DNA from: Betaproteobacteria bacterium
GTDB taxonomy: Bacteria > Pseudomonadota > Gammaproteobacteria > Burkholderiales > Rhodocyclaceae
Direction: 5' to 3'
Length of the DNA: 64,000 bases
Assembly: GCA_020621405.1 (NCBI GenBank)
Contig: JAHRYN010000003.1
Location: 1-64,000, forward strand
A model generated the notes under the pieces. It was not told the DNA's origin. It worked only from the letters and a program-made list of their open reading frames with translations, and did not search any database. The position numbers were made by a program, and so were the translations under genes. Positions 55,885 to 64,000 of the stretch are shown here, piece after piece. Every line of letters starts with the position of its first letter. The stretch's first letter is position 1.

Positions 55885-56442
55885 TCACTCGATGGTGATG
55901 CGCGGCATCCAGTGCGAACGCGGATCGCCCGGGCTCAGGTCGGCGTCACGCAGCGGCCGCGTGCGGCGTTCCTGCGGAACGCTGTCGGGCACGATGAAAG
56001 GCTCCATGTCGACGTCGTGCACCACACCCTCTATGCGGCCATCGACCACCTTCATCCGGTAATACACGCCGTTGAACGGGTTGATGTGCAGCGCGGCCGG
56101 TGCGGTGCGCATGAACATCAGCGCGTACTCGAGCGGCACCAGGTCGTGTTCGCTGACCAGCGGCGCCTCGCGCTCGACCGGAAAGTTGCACAGCCGCTGC
56201 GTCGCACCGGTCAGACAGCGGAACGGTCGCATCGCGAGGAAGAACTCCTCGAGCCTGTCGTCCAGCTTGATGCTGAAGCGCGCACGGCCGTCGGTTTCGG
56301 GCGTGAACACGACCCGGCCTATGGCCACGCGCTCACCCTGCTCGTTGCTCAGCGTGATGGTCCGGCTGCCGGACAGCACATCGGCCTGCGCGACCGCCCC
56401 GTACGACAGGCACAGCATCGCTGCGCACAACAGTCGTTTCAT
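55885..56442 (-). CDS. Exported protein of unknown function
   Basis: 185 residues from ATG 56442. Signal peptide MKRLLCAAMLCLSYGAVAQA. The mature protein is predicted mainly beta-strand, with a Cys pair (FRCLTGATQRLCNF) about 10 residues apart that may form a disulfide. I recognise no family. It converges on mmsA with an 18-base gap and lies downstream of the cytochrome P460 gene on the same strand (121 bases between), so it could share its transcript. Confidence 0.7.
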   Translation of the reverse strand: MKRLLCAAMLCLSYGAVAQADVLSGSRTITLSNEQGERVAIGRVVFTPETDGRARFSIKLDDRLEEFFLAMRPFRCLTGATQRLCNFPVEREAPLVSEHDLVPLEYALMFMRTAPAALHINPFNGVYYRMKVVDGRIEGVVHDVDMEPFIVPDSVPQERRTRPLRDADLSPGDPRSHWMPRITIE

Positions 56443-56563
56443 GCGCGTCTCCGCGAAATTTTCGGTGGATGTCCGACAGCCGGCCAAGCCGGACTCCGGG
56501 CGTGGTGGCGACAACACACCCGGCGTCACCGGAGCCGGACCAAGTGCGCTGCCGGCCACAGCG

Positions 56564-57118
56564 TCAGTAGCCGGCCGACTTCACCGAAGCGAAATGCTCG
56601 TCGTAACGGAAAACGAAATCCTTGTCCTTGAACGGCGCATGGCAGCCGCGGCAGGTTTCGTACTTGGCTTCGCCGTTCAGTTCGCCGTTGCCCTTGAATG
56701 CGGTGTAGATCCAGTCACCGGTCTTCTGCGCCTCGGGCACGTTGGTACCCCAACCCGGGTTCTTGCCCATCAAGAACACGGCAGCCAGCTTGTCCTTGAC
56801 CAGCTTGCCATCGGCGCCCTTGAGCAGCTTGCCGTCGGCGTCGAGCTTGACCGCCCAGTTTTCCATCACGAAGGTCGAGCCTTCCGGGAAGCCACGCTCG
56901 GCGGAACCCTTGCCGGCATCGGCATTCATGTAGATATCGCGCACCTGCCTGGCATCCTCGCGCTGCACCGCAGTGAGGAATTTGGCCCAGCCCTTGTAGT
57001 CGGCCGGCAGGGACAACTGACCATCGTTCAGCGCAGAGACCGGCGGCACGGCACCCATCTGGCTGCATCCAGCAATGACAAGCCCGGTGGCAATGACTGA
57101 CAACATCGTTATTTTCAT
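56564..57118 (-). CDS. Cytochrome P460-family lipoprotein
   Basis: 184 residues from ATG 57118, with AAGGAG 7 bases upstream. The N-terminus carries a lipoprotein signal ending in VIAGC (Cys18), so the protein should be membrane-tethered. The heme-attachment motif is CRGCH near residue 162, and P460-family blocks are present (LPADYKGWAKFLTAVQ, VRDIYMNADAG, TFVMENWAVK, GDWIYTAFKGNGE). P460 proteins oxidise hydroxylamine or bind NO through a heme crosslinked to lysine; the crosslinking lysine cannot be confirmed by eye. Detoxification of reactive nitrogen is likely. Confidence 0.85.
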   Translation of the reverse strand: MKITMLSVIATGLVIAGCSQMGAVPPVSALNDGQLSLPADYKGWAKFLTAVQREDARQVRDIYMNADAGKGSAERGFPEGSTFVMENWAVKLDADGKLLKGADGKLVKDKLAAVFLMGKNPGWGTNVPEAQKTGDWIYTAFKGNGELNGEAKYETCRGCHAPFKDKDFVFRYDEHFASVKSAGY

Positions 57119-57307
57119 CAGGAGACTCCTTGGGGGAAAACGCAATCCGGCATGGGGCGAGGAACATGATCCAGCGTAGATCGCCGGTCCATGTTTTACA
57201 CCCTGCCTGCGTGCATTACACACCTCGTCGGTTAACGGATGCAGCCAGCGGGTAAATGTTTGCCTGCGATGTTCACCTGCCGTTCCGGCCTGCTGCTCGC
57301 CAACGTT

Positions 57308-58213
57308 TTACCGGCGCCTGCTGCGGCGCAGCCCCTCGACCGACAACAGCAGCAAGCCCACGCCGATCAGCAGCATGCCGGTAAGTTCTCCCGGTTCCGG
57401 CCGTTCGCCCAGCTGCCAGGCTGCCGACAGCGCTCCGACCACCGGCGTGAGCAGCGACACCATGCTGGTCGTGCCGGCGGAGAGGCGGCGCAGCGCATAC
57501 AGCCAGAGCATCCAGGCAACCGCGTTGCCGAGCACGATGTTGTAGAGCAGCGCTCCGACCAGGGACGAGGTCCAGTTGATCGGCGGCGCCGGCCAGCACA
57601 GCGCAAGCACCACCAGCGGCAGCGAGCCGAACAGCATCTGCCAGGCCGCCATCGACAGCAGATCGATGTCGGGCGCACGTGCCTGCAGGCGCTTGGTGAC
57701 GATGACGGCGAGCGCCCAGCAGACGCCGGCGCACACGGCCATCACCACGCTGGACGCACCACCGCCCAGGTGCTGCGGATCGAGGATGAAAAACAGCCCG
57801 GCCAGCGTCGCTGCGGCAGACGGCCACTGCCAGCCGCGCAGGCGCTCGCCGAGCAGCGGCCAGGCGAACACCATCACCCAGAACGGCATGGTGTAGCTCA
57901 GCGCCGCGGTCTTGCCGGCGCCGCCGCTGACCAGTGCAAGCGTGATCAGGCCAGTGAAGCCGGTGGTCTGCAGCAGGCCCATCAAGGCCAGCAGACGCCA
58001 GTGCGGTGCGCGCAGCGGCCGGCGCAGCGCCAGCAGCAGCACGAACAGGCAGGCCGCACCGAAAAGATTGCGCGCGGCAACGAACTGGAACGGCCCCATG
58101 TCGACCAGCGCGATCTTCATCACCACCCAGTTGTAGCCCCAGATCAGGGCCAGCAGCGCCAGCGCGGCGACGGCACGCAGCGAAGACGTCACTTCCGCAC
58201 CCCGCTGATCCAT
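57308..58213 (-). CDS. DMT-superfamily (EamA) transporter
   Basis: 301 residues from ATG 58213 (MDQRGAEVTSSLRAVAALAL). Ten hydrophobic helices in two EamA halves (ALLALIWGYNWVVMKIALV; VMAVCAGVCWALAVIVTKRL). The family exports amino acids or other small metabolites; the substrate is not evident. A longer frame upstream is polar and unlikely. Unlinked to the P460 gene by function. Confidence 0.88.
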   Translation of the reverse strand: MDQRGAEVTSSLRAVAALALLALIWGYNWVVMKIALVDMGPFQFVAARNLFGAACLFVLLLALRRPLRAPHWRLLALMGLLQTTGFTGLITLALVSGGAGKTAALSYTMPFWVMVFAWPLLGERLRGWQWPSAAATLAGLFFILDPQHLGGGASSVVMAVCAGVCWALAVIVTKRLQARAPDIDLLSMAAWQMLFGSLPLVVLALCWPAPPINWTSSLVGALLYNIVLGNAVAWMLWLYALRRLSAGTTSMVSLLTPVVGALSAAWQLGERPEPGELTGMLLIGVGLLLLSVEGLRRSRRR

Positions 58214-58519
58214 GCCGCGGGCGTGCATCCGCAGAAAAGATGAGGTGGCGGGCAGCAGATTTCCGGGCTGCTCAACGTGATGTCCTGCATGGTCCTGGCT
58301 CCGAATATGGCGGGGTTGGCACTGTACTTCGTGTGCCGGCTTTACGTAATGCGGAGCGGCCGCCGGATTCACCCTGCCCCGGCAAAACCCCTCGCGGCAG
58401 GAATTTCGGAAAGACCCTACATCTAGTGAGGGAAAAGAAGTGCCCGGTTGACCTGCATCAGACAGGCCATCGGATGACGGCGCTCCAATGGCACAAAGAA
58501 TTCAACAAAGGAGAGTGTC
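58214..58519. other. 306-base divergent intergenic region
   Basis: Separates the DMT transporter and the DUF3149 gene. It contains TTGGCAC near 58317 and TTGACC near 58448, neither with a convincing partner element, and a strong AAAGGAG ribosome site at its right end. No gene was found in it. Confidence 0.5.
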
Positions 58520-58687
58520 ATGAAAGCATGGTCAGATCTGCTGTCCACCGACTATGGCCTGATGAGCCTGGCAGTCATTCTGGTGGTCGTGTTCATGAGC
58601 GTATGGTTCGGCCGCTTCTTCAGCCGGCACATGAACGAGGACGCCGCGGCTGCCGCGCGGGCAGCCCAGTCCGCAAAGCAGCAGTAG
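58520..58687 (+). CDS. DUF3149 small membrane protein
   Basis: 55 residues: MKAWSDLLSTDYGLMSLAVI begins the protein, one membrane helix follows (about residues 15-34), then a basic turn (GRFFSRHMNEDAAAAARAAQ). The LSTDYGLMSL start and layout are those of DUF3149, short one-helix proteins with no known function. AAAGGAG lies 6 bases before ATG. It converges with the zinc-ribbon gene. Too short for most automatic thresholds but well supported by its ribosome site and family pattern. Confidence 0.8.
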   Translation: MKAWSDLLSTDYGLMSLAVILVVVFMSVWFGRFFSRHMNEDAAAAARAAQSAKQQ

Positions 58688-58731
58688 CGACGCCGCAGGC
58701 CGGCCTGACCCTCGCCCGCTACGGGCGTGGA

Positions 58732-59454
58732 TCAGGAAAGCACGTTCAGCACGAGCGCAACGCCGGCCAGCAGCAGATCGCCGACATCGGTATCGGCCGG
58801 ATTCCGTACGTGTCGGTCGCGCGACTGGCGCGCGGCTTGGCTGCGCTGGCGTTCGGTGTCTATCAGCGCCTCGGCGATCGCGTCCGGATCGCGCGTGTTG
58901 CGCTTTTCCTCAGCCTTGCGATAGCCGTTCAGCGCCTGCTCGACCGCATCCGGATCGATCAGCGAGAAGGGCGAGCGGCAGTGCGGACAGGCGTGGTCCT
59001 TGCGGATGTCGACCGGCGCGCCGCAACCGGTGCAGTAGATCGCCCCGACGCGGGTGCTGAGGTCCGCCACTTCGGTATTGCTGAGCTGGCGTACAAAGCC
59101 CTTTTCGATCATGAAGGATGAAAAGCTGCTGTAGCGGCCGTGGCGATGCGGGCAGCGGTGCGTGATGTAGCGGCCGCTGCGCACCACGTCGTAGCCGTGC
59201 TCCAGCTTGCCGCCGCAGCGTGGGCAGCCGAGCACCTGGGCGACCGGATTGCGCTGCGCGTCGCGGTGCTCGTGCAGCATGCGGAACAGTTCGGTCACCG
59301 CGCCGGGCGTCAGCTGCTGGTTTTCGTGCAGATCGAACCAGATGCCCTGACAGCCGAAGCAGATATCGAGCTCGAGTTCGCCGCCGTCATGTCGTCCGAG
59401 CCGGTGGCTGGCCATCGGCAGGCGACAGGAAGGGCAGTTCGACGCCGGGTTCAT
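58732..59454 (-). CDS. Zinc-ribbon (TFIIB-type) protein
   Basis: 240 residues with three cysteine-pair units: NCPSCRLPM ... DICFGCQGIWFD (zf-TFIIB pattern), LGCPRCGGKLEHG, and YCTGCGAPVD ... HACPHCRSPFS. The C-terminal third is a charged helix, then a short hydrophobic end (VGDLLLAGVALVLNVLS). Function is unknown; such zinc ribbons usually bind nucleic acid or protein. The ATG start MNPASNCPSC places the first Cys at residue 7. A 153-base gap separates it from rlhA. Confidence 0.85.
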   Translation of the reverse strand: MNPASNCPSCRLPMASHRLGRHDGGELELDICFGCQGIWFDLHENQQLTPGAVTELFRMLHEHRDAQRNPVAQVLGCPRCGGKLEHGYDVVRSGRYITHRCPHRHGRYSSFSSFMIEKGFVRQLSNTEVADLSTRVGAIYCTGCGAPVDIRKDHACPHCRSPFSLIDPDAVEQALNGYRKAEEKRNTRDPDAIAEALIDTERQRSQAARQSRDRHVRNPADTDVGDLLLAGVALVLNVLS

Positions 59455-59607
59455 CGGGTCCTTTCACCGCGCGGGAGGCGGATCGCGCGGATGTGCATGG
59501 ATGAATTCACGTACGGCGGCTGCGCAGGCAGACGCCCGAGAACATGCTTACGGCACCCGTCGCCCCGGCCTTGATCGACATGCATCGACCGTTCTCCCTG
59601 CGCTGGC

Positions 59608-61548
59608 TCAATGCCCGCTGCGCGTCACCCTGACGCCGTCAGGCGCGGTGCGATGGAAGGTCACCGGCACCACCTGGGCCTTCAGCACGTTCTTGCGGAT
59701 CGCCCCGACGACGTGCATTTCGCACTTCTTGCAGTCGAAGCGCAGGGTCAGTCGGTCGCTACCGTTGATCAGCGTCATCGGCTCGGCTTTCACCATGCCG
59801 CGCAGGTCGTATTCCTTCAGTTCCTTCGGGCACAGGTTGTGGCTGTAGCGCAGGCAGTGCTTGGTGATCATCAGCGACACCTCGCCTTCCTCCCGATTCG
59901 CCTCGTAGGCGTCGGCGATCAGTTGCACACCATGCCGGCGGTAGAAGGCGCGCGCCTTTTCGTTCGACACATTGGCCAGATAGCTCAGTTCGGTGTCGGT
60001 GAACGGCACGGGCGGCTCGACCGGCGCCAGCGGCAACGGCCGCCGGTGCGCCTTGATGCGGTTCGCTTCGAGCAGCGTAGCGGCATCGCGGCGCAGGCCA
60101 TTCAGTACCGAGGCGGGCAGGAACCACGCTTCCCGCAGGTCGAGCCTGACCTCGCCCGGCTCGAACATCGTGTTGCCGAGTTTTGCCAGATTGTCGCGCA
60201 TGCCGCTCAGCGCACGTCCGGCATCGCGCGCCGGCTGGCGCTCCAGCGCCAGATCGACGCAGGCACTGACGCCGTCCTCATCGGTCATGGTCAGCGCGAG
60301 ACCGGTCGCGGTTTCGGTCAGCACCATGTCGGTCCGCACCCTGCGTTCTGCAGACTTCTTTTCCAGCGCCCGCTCGAAAGCCTGGTCGCGGTTGCGGTAC
60401 AGCACCGTGCCCGGCCGCAGGTCGTCCGGCATCTCGTTCGGATACAGGCTGCCGCCCTGCACGGTGTTGATGCGTACCCCCTGCAGTTCGCGATGGCTGT
60501 CGTAATAGCTCAGACCGTCGCCGTTGTGGATGTCGACCATGGCATCAACCTCGACATGATCGGCGGCGACACGCGCCACCGTTGCAGCCTCCTCGCCGAC
60601 GAAGCTCGGCGATTCGAAGGCTTCGATGCCGTGCTGGCGACCATGGGTGAAGTAGTCGGTGGCGCCGCGGTTGAACGACTTTTCCGGCAGCGGCGTGAAG
60701 AAGAAGGTGCAGCGGCCGCTGGACGCGCGCCGGTATGCCGGCCGCTCCTCGAGAATGCCGTCGAGCAGCGTGCGGTAGTGCGCGGTGATGTTCTTGACAT
60801 AGCCGAGGTCCTTCAGTCGGCCCTCGATCTTGAACGAACTGACGCCGGCATCGATCAGCGCACGCAGATTCGCGCTCTGGTCATTGTCCTTCATCGACAG
60901 CAGATGCTTGTCGTGCGCCACCACCCGGCCCTGGGCATCGGTCAGCGAATACGGCAGGCGGCAGGCCTGCGAGCACTCGCCGCGGTTGGCGCTGCGCCCG
61001 GTGTGTGCATGGCTGATGAAGCACTGGCCGCTGAATGCCACGCACAGTGCGCCGTGCACGAAGTACTCCAGCGTGCACGAAGTATTCGCCGCGACCTCGC
61101 GGATCTGTTCCAGCGACATTTCACGCGCCAGCACGATCTGCGAGAAACCCACGTCCTGCAGGAAGCGCGCCTTGGCGGCGTCGCGGATGTCGGTCTGCGT
61201 ACTGGCGTGCAGCTGGATCGGCGGAAGATCCATCTCCAGCAGGCCCATGTCCTGCACGATCAGCGCATCGACGCCGGCGTCGTACAGCTGAACTATGGTG
61301 CGCCGCGCCGGTTCCAGCTCATCGTCGCGCAGGATGGTATTGAAGGCGACGAACACCTTGGCGTGATAGCGGTGCGCATGCCCGACGAGCCGCGCGATGT
61401 CGGCCACCTCGTTGTCAGCGCCCTTGCGCGCGCCGAAGGACGGGCCGCCGATGTAGACCGCATCGGCACCATGGTTGATGGCTTCGATGCCGAAATCGGC
61501 GTTCTTCGCCGGTGCAAGCAGTTCAAGGGTGTGGCGGTCGTGGGTCAT
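59608..61548 (-). CDS. rlhA: U32 family 23S rRNA C2501 hydroxylase RlhA
   Basis: 646 residues, near E. coli RlhA (YdcP, 653). LELLAPAKNADFGIEAINHGADAVYIGG opens the barrel. LEYFVHGALCVAFSGQCFISH and RGECSQACRLPY carry the U32 cysteines thought to hold an iron-sulfur cluster. The C-terminal zinc-like part (LRYSHNLCPKE, LRFDCKKCEMHVVG) matches long U32 members. RlhA adds 5-hydroxycytidine at C2501 of 23S rRNA. Other U32 paralogues (TrhP, UbiU) are shorter, about 330-470 residues. Confidence 0.9.
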   Translation of the reverse strand: MTHDRHTLELLAPAKNADFGIEAINHGADAVYIGGPSFGARKGADNEVADIARLVGHAHRYHAKVFVAFNTILRDDELEPARRTIVQLYDAGVDALIVQDMGLLEMDLPPIQLHASTQTDIRDAAKARFLQDVGFSQIVLAREMSLEQIREVAANTSCTLEYFVHGALCVAFSGQCFISHAHTGRSANRGECSQACRLPYSLTDAQGRVVAHDKHLLSMKDNDQSANLRALIDAGVSSFKIEGRLKDLGYVKNITAHYRTLLDGILEERPAYRRASSGRCTFFFTPLPEKSFNRGATDYFTHGRQHGIEAFESPSFVGEEAATVARVAADHVEVDAMVDIHNGDGLSYYDSHRELQGVRINTVQGGSLYPNEMPDDLRPGTVLYRNRDQAFERALEKKSAERRVRTDMVLTETATGLALTMTDEDGVSACVDLALERQPARDAGRALSGMRDNLAKLGNTMFEPGEVRLDLREAWFLPASVLNGLRRDAATLLEANRIKAHRRPLPLAPVEPPVPFTDTELSYLANVSNEKARAFYRRHGVQLIADAYEANREEGEVSLMITKHCLRYSHNLCPKELKEYDLRGMVKAEPMTLINGSDRLTLRFDCKKCEMHVVGAIRKNVLKAQVVPVTFHRTAPDGVRVTRSGH

Positions 61549-61611
61549 CGGGAGGCGGTGCGTCTGGCCGGAGCCATGAAGCCGCGATTATCCGCGAGCG
61601 CGCCGCAAATG

Positions 61612-61631
61612 AAAAACCGGCCGGAGCCGGT
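61612..61631 (-). terminator. Intrinsic terminator after the PEP-CTERM gene
   Basis: On the minus strand the stem accggc / gccggt with a 4-base loop is followed by TTTTT. It stands 25 bases past the stop of the PEP-CTERM gene. Confidence 0.7.
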
Positions 61632-61655
61632 CGTCTTTGCACAGCAGTCCGGCAG

Positions 61656-62597
61656 TCAGATCCGGCGGCGCACCATGCCACCGATCAGCAGCATGCCGCC
61701 CAGCATCATCGCCCAGCTGCCGGGCTCGGGCACGGCGGAAGGTATGGTCGCCTGCAGGCTGGCCACGTCCCAGCCGATGTCGTCGAGTGCCGCCCAGTCG
61801 AGATTGGTCATGTACTTGCGGCTACCGCTGTTGATGGTGGGCGACAGCAAGGTCACCTGCGCAATGCCATTCGCCCGACCATTCAGGCCGGAGGCGAAAT
61901 GCGTATCTGTTCCGTCGTTCTGCAGCGCGAGCGGCACGCCACCGTTGAGCTGGGATGCCTTGGCCCCGTTGAAGGTGTGGCCGCTGACCAGCGAGAACCA
62001 GCTGTCGGCCGTACCGATGCCGAAGACGTGAGCGGTTTCATGCATCGCCACGGTATAGAAGTCGTACTTGCCGGCGAAGCTTTCGAGGGTGCGCACATCG
62101 CTGTCGACATACCAGGCCATGGTCGAACTGAAAGTGATCGTACCGCCCCATGGCCCGAAGTCGGTCGGTACAGCCAGCAGGGCACCTGCCTCGCCGCGCG
62201 ACACCGCATTGTTGATGAAGGCGGTGGAACCACTGACCGATTCGAAGCCGGGGCCACCGACCCCCAGCGTCTGTGTGCCGAATGCCGTCGAACCGACGAA
62301 TATGCGTACCGTGTCGGCCGGCACGCTGAAATTGTTGATCGTGACCACGCTGTTGAGCGGATCGCGCGGATCGAACAGCTTCGCATCGAACACGTTGCCG
62401 CCGGACGGCGTGATCGCGTTCAGCGTGTCGGTCAGGTTCCGGCCGAACACCTGGGCCACCTGGTTGAGCACGGCGCGCTTGTCGCTGGAGAAGAAGCCGG
62501 TGTTGTCGTAGCTGTAGTCGAACACCACATTGACGGCGCCCGCCGGCGATGCAAGACCGGCGAGAAGGAGGGTGGCCAGACTGATCCGCAGTTTCAT
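61656..62597 (-). CDS. PEP-CTERM sorted metalloprotease-like protein
   Basis: 313 residues from ATG 62597 (AGGAG 7 bases upstream). Signal peptide to about residue 21 (LLLAGLASPAGA). A zinc-protease motif HETAHVFGIGT is at 186-196, followed by LDWAALDDIGWDV, a segment usual in matrixin-like proteins. The C-terminus is a PEP-CTERM sorting signal: VPEPG at 289-293, a hydrophobic stretch and RRR. Exosortase should cut it and release the protein to the surface or matrix; no exosortase is in the window. The expected third His or Asp ligand at position 11 of the motif is Thr here. Confidence 0.85.
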   Translation of the reverse strand: MKLRISLATLLLAGLASPAGAVNVVFDYSYDNTGFFSSDKRAVLNQVAQVFGRNLTDTLNAITPSGGNVFDAKLFDPRDPLNSVVTINNFSVPADTVRIFVGSTAFGTQTLGVGGPGFESVSGSTAFINNAVSRGEAGALLAVPTDFGPWGGTITFSSTMAWYVDSDVRTLESFAGKYDFYTVAMHETAHVFGIGTADSWFSLVSGHTFNGAKASQLNGGVPLALQNDGTDTHFASGLNGRANGIAQVTLLSPTINSGSRKYMTNLDWAALDDIGWDVASLQATIPSAVPEPGSWAMMLGGMLLIGGMVRRRI

Positions 62598-62873
62598 CGA
62601 AAGACTCCTGTTTTGCTTTGCGTCATGGCGATGCGCATTCTGACGGCACACAGTATCCATGGCAGAGAGGCTGGCAAGCGACTTCGGGGCACGACCGTGG
62701 AATGCGCCCTGCCGGACGGCATGAAAACGGTTTTGTGTGACATTTGGTGCCCCGGATGGGTAAGCCGTCAAGTTTGACAGCCAGTGGTCGAAACTACGTC
62801 GCCCGGTCGGAAAGTGCCGACAGACCGGTAGCGATTCCCCCGAAAGAGCGTTGCCCGGCACAGGAACACTGCG

Positions 62874-64000
62874 ATGGAAACTATCCAGGGCAGTTGCGCG
62901 GCCGTGCCCGCCAGCCCACCCGACGACGACCCGACCACGCCGACGGCGCAACAGCCATCCGCGAAGCGGCAATCTGCGGCCGGCCGCCTGCTGCTCGGTA
63001 CGGATGCGAATCAGCGCCTGCGGGTCAGCCGCGCGCTGACATCGATGCTCGTGTTCGTCGTCTGCATCGGACTGGCCGAATACGCCGTGCAATTCAGGAT
63101 GGCCAGCCTGGCCGCCACGCGTCTGCTGCAGGCCGGAGTGGGCGTGTGGATGATCATCGTCTATGCGGCGCTGCGCAGCGGCTGGAACCTGCGGCTCGCC
63201 GACCCTTCCATGACGCTGCCGCAGATCTTGGGTGCGGAAGCATGGGTCACCGTCTCCTACCTGATGTTTGCACCGGTGCGCGGTGCGCTGCTGATGCTGC
63301 TGTCGCTGACGCTGGTGTTCGGCATCTTCAACCTCGACGCCCGCGGCCGGCGCATCTGCAACAGCTTCGCCCTGGGCGCCATCGGTCTCGGCATGGCAAT
63401 CATGGCGACGCTGCATCCGAACAGCTATCCGCCGCACATCGAGTTGATCCATTTCGTGCTGGTTGCCACCATCCTGCCGGTGGTGTCGATGCTCGGCGCC
63501 CAGCTCGGCAACATCCGCCAGCGGTTGCGCAGGCAGCGCAACGAACTGGAACTGGCGCTCGAACGCATCCAGGAACTGGCCACGCGCGATGACCTGACCG
63601 GGCTGTACAACCGGCGCTACATGCAGGAAAGGCTGACGCAGCAGATCAGCCAGGTGGAACGGTCCGGCGGCCGTTTCAGCCTCGGCCTTGCCGACCTGGA
63701 CCACTTCAAGCGGATCAACGACACCCACGGGCACGGCATCGGCGACCAGGTGTTGCGGCAATTCGCCGACATCGCGCAAATCTGCCTGCGCGAATCCGAC
63801 ACGCTGGCGCGCTGGGGAGGCGAGGAGTTTCTGGTGCTCCTGCCGGACACCGGCCCGGACCAGGCCGCGTTGAGCATGGAGCGCCTGCGCGCGGCAGTCG
63901 CCGACCTGTGTACGCTGCGCGAGGTACGCGGCCTGACGGTCACCATTTCGGCTGGCGTGACCGAGTACCGGCCGGGCGAAACAGCCGAGCAGGCGGTGGA
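62874..64000 (+). CDS. Membrane diguanylate cyclase (GGDEF), cut by window end
   Basis: The frame stays open to base 64000, so the C-terminus is missing. The visible 375 residues have a Pro-rich start, about six membrane helices (about 60-200) and a GGDEF domain from about 240. LATRDDLTGLYNRRYM opens the catalytic domain, the active site is GGEEF (residues 315-319), and RESD (306-309), five residues before it, is an intact I-site for product inhibition. It makes cyclic di-GMP from two GTP. Divergent from the PEP-CTERM gene, 276 bases apart. A GEMM riboswitch was not recognised there. Confidence 0.92.
   Translation, partial: METIQGSCAAVPASPPDDDPTTPTAQQPSAKRQSAAGRLLLGTDANQRLRVSRALTSMLVFVVCIGLAEYAVQFRMASLAATRLLQAGVGVWMIIVYAALRSGWNLRLADPSMTLPQILGAEAWVTVSYLMFAPVRGALLMLLSLTLVFGIFNLDARGRRICNSFALGAIGLGMAIMATLHPNSYPPHIELIHFVLVATILPVVSMLGAQLGNIRQRLRRQRNELELALERIQELATRDDLTGLYNRRYMQERLTQQISQVERSGGRFSLGLADLDHFKRINDTHGHGIGDQVLRQFADIAQICLRESDTLARWGGEEFLVLLPDTGPDQAALSMERLRAAVADLCTLREVRGLTVTISAGVTEYRPGETAEQAV

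Noticed and set aside
58315-58335. TTGGCAC as a sigma-54 promoter for the DUF3149 gene
   Set aside because: The -12 position reads TTCG, not TTGC, and it lies 200 bases from the gene.
62598-62873. Cyclic di-GMP (GEMM) riboswitch before the GGDEF gene
   Set aside because: The conserved GEMM core sequence is absent. A GTCAA-GT-TTGAC palindrome near 62767-62778 is present but too short to assign, and a TTGACA at 62774 lacks a good -10.

Overview
The window is high-GC, gene-dense chromosomal DNA from a Gram-negative bacterium, most probably a betaproteobacterium of the Rhodocyclales/Methyloversatilis type. That placement is inferred from gene order and protein character: birA-coaX-SPOR, glnA-DUF4124-ntrB-ntrC, rsmI-yraN-diaA-dolP, an orphan PEP-CTERM protein, and LPS transport genes. 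No rRNA, tRNA, CRISPR array, transposase or phage gene was found. Most of the content is core housekeeping, with several less ordinary accessory blocks between.

Layout. 1-5.8 kb: C-terminal SecA and its terminator, a DUF3025 gene, a small lipoprotein gene, pyrC and rsmI; then rightward yraN, a signal-peptide HIRAN protein, diaA and dolP (to 7.1 kb). 7.25-15.3 kb, leftward: a complete type I secretion locus made of an RTX substrate, two tandem ABC exporter subunits, a possible 42-residue ORF coupled at both ends, the membrane fusion protein and a TolC-like outer membrane protein. 15.5-24.9 kb: hrpA, fluoride channel crcB, an ECF sigma/zinc anti-sigma pair and a SWIM-SNF2 helicase. 25-27.4 kb: a tightly packed stress-type run (sodC, GFA, VOC, peroxiredoxin, DUF1499). 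27.4-30.1 kb: an eight-TM histidine kinase divergent from a type IV pilin-like gene that has a good sigma-54 promoter.

30-38.6 kb: a cation/proton antiporter divergent from the kdsD-kdsC-lptC-lptA operon (lptB does not follow), a MatB-like acyl-CoA synthetase, an exported ankyrin protein and a TonB-like protein. 38.6-42.5 kb: yacG, zapD, coaE, SPOR, coaX and birA. 42.6-47.5 kb: ntrC, ntrB, a DUF4124 gene and glnA. Upstream of glnA lie two NtrC boxes and a -24/-12 promoter spaced like Escherichia coli glnAp2. 47.5-51.5 kb: rhodanese, nadA, a one-TM protein, a YbhP-like phosphodiesterase and clsB. 51.6-54.3 kb: a PepSY - response regulator - histidine kinase - PepSY operon.

54.4-64 kb: mmsA, an exported protein of unknown function, a lipoprotein cytochrome P460, a DMT transporter, a 55-residue DUF3149 protein, a zinc-ribbon protein, rlhA, a PEP-CTERM metalloprotease-like protein, and a membrane diguanylate cyclase cut by the window end.

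Nothing here is proven to be a new system. The best leads are the two-ABC type I secretion locus with its duplicated-N-terminus RTX substrate and coupled small ORF, the sigma-54 pilin gene facing a PrsK-like kinase, and the PepSY-bracketed two-component system. All functions are assigned by reading motifs and context; no database search was run.
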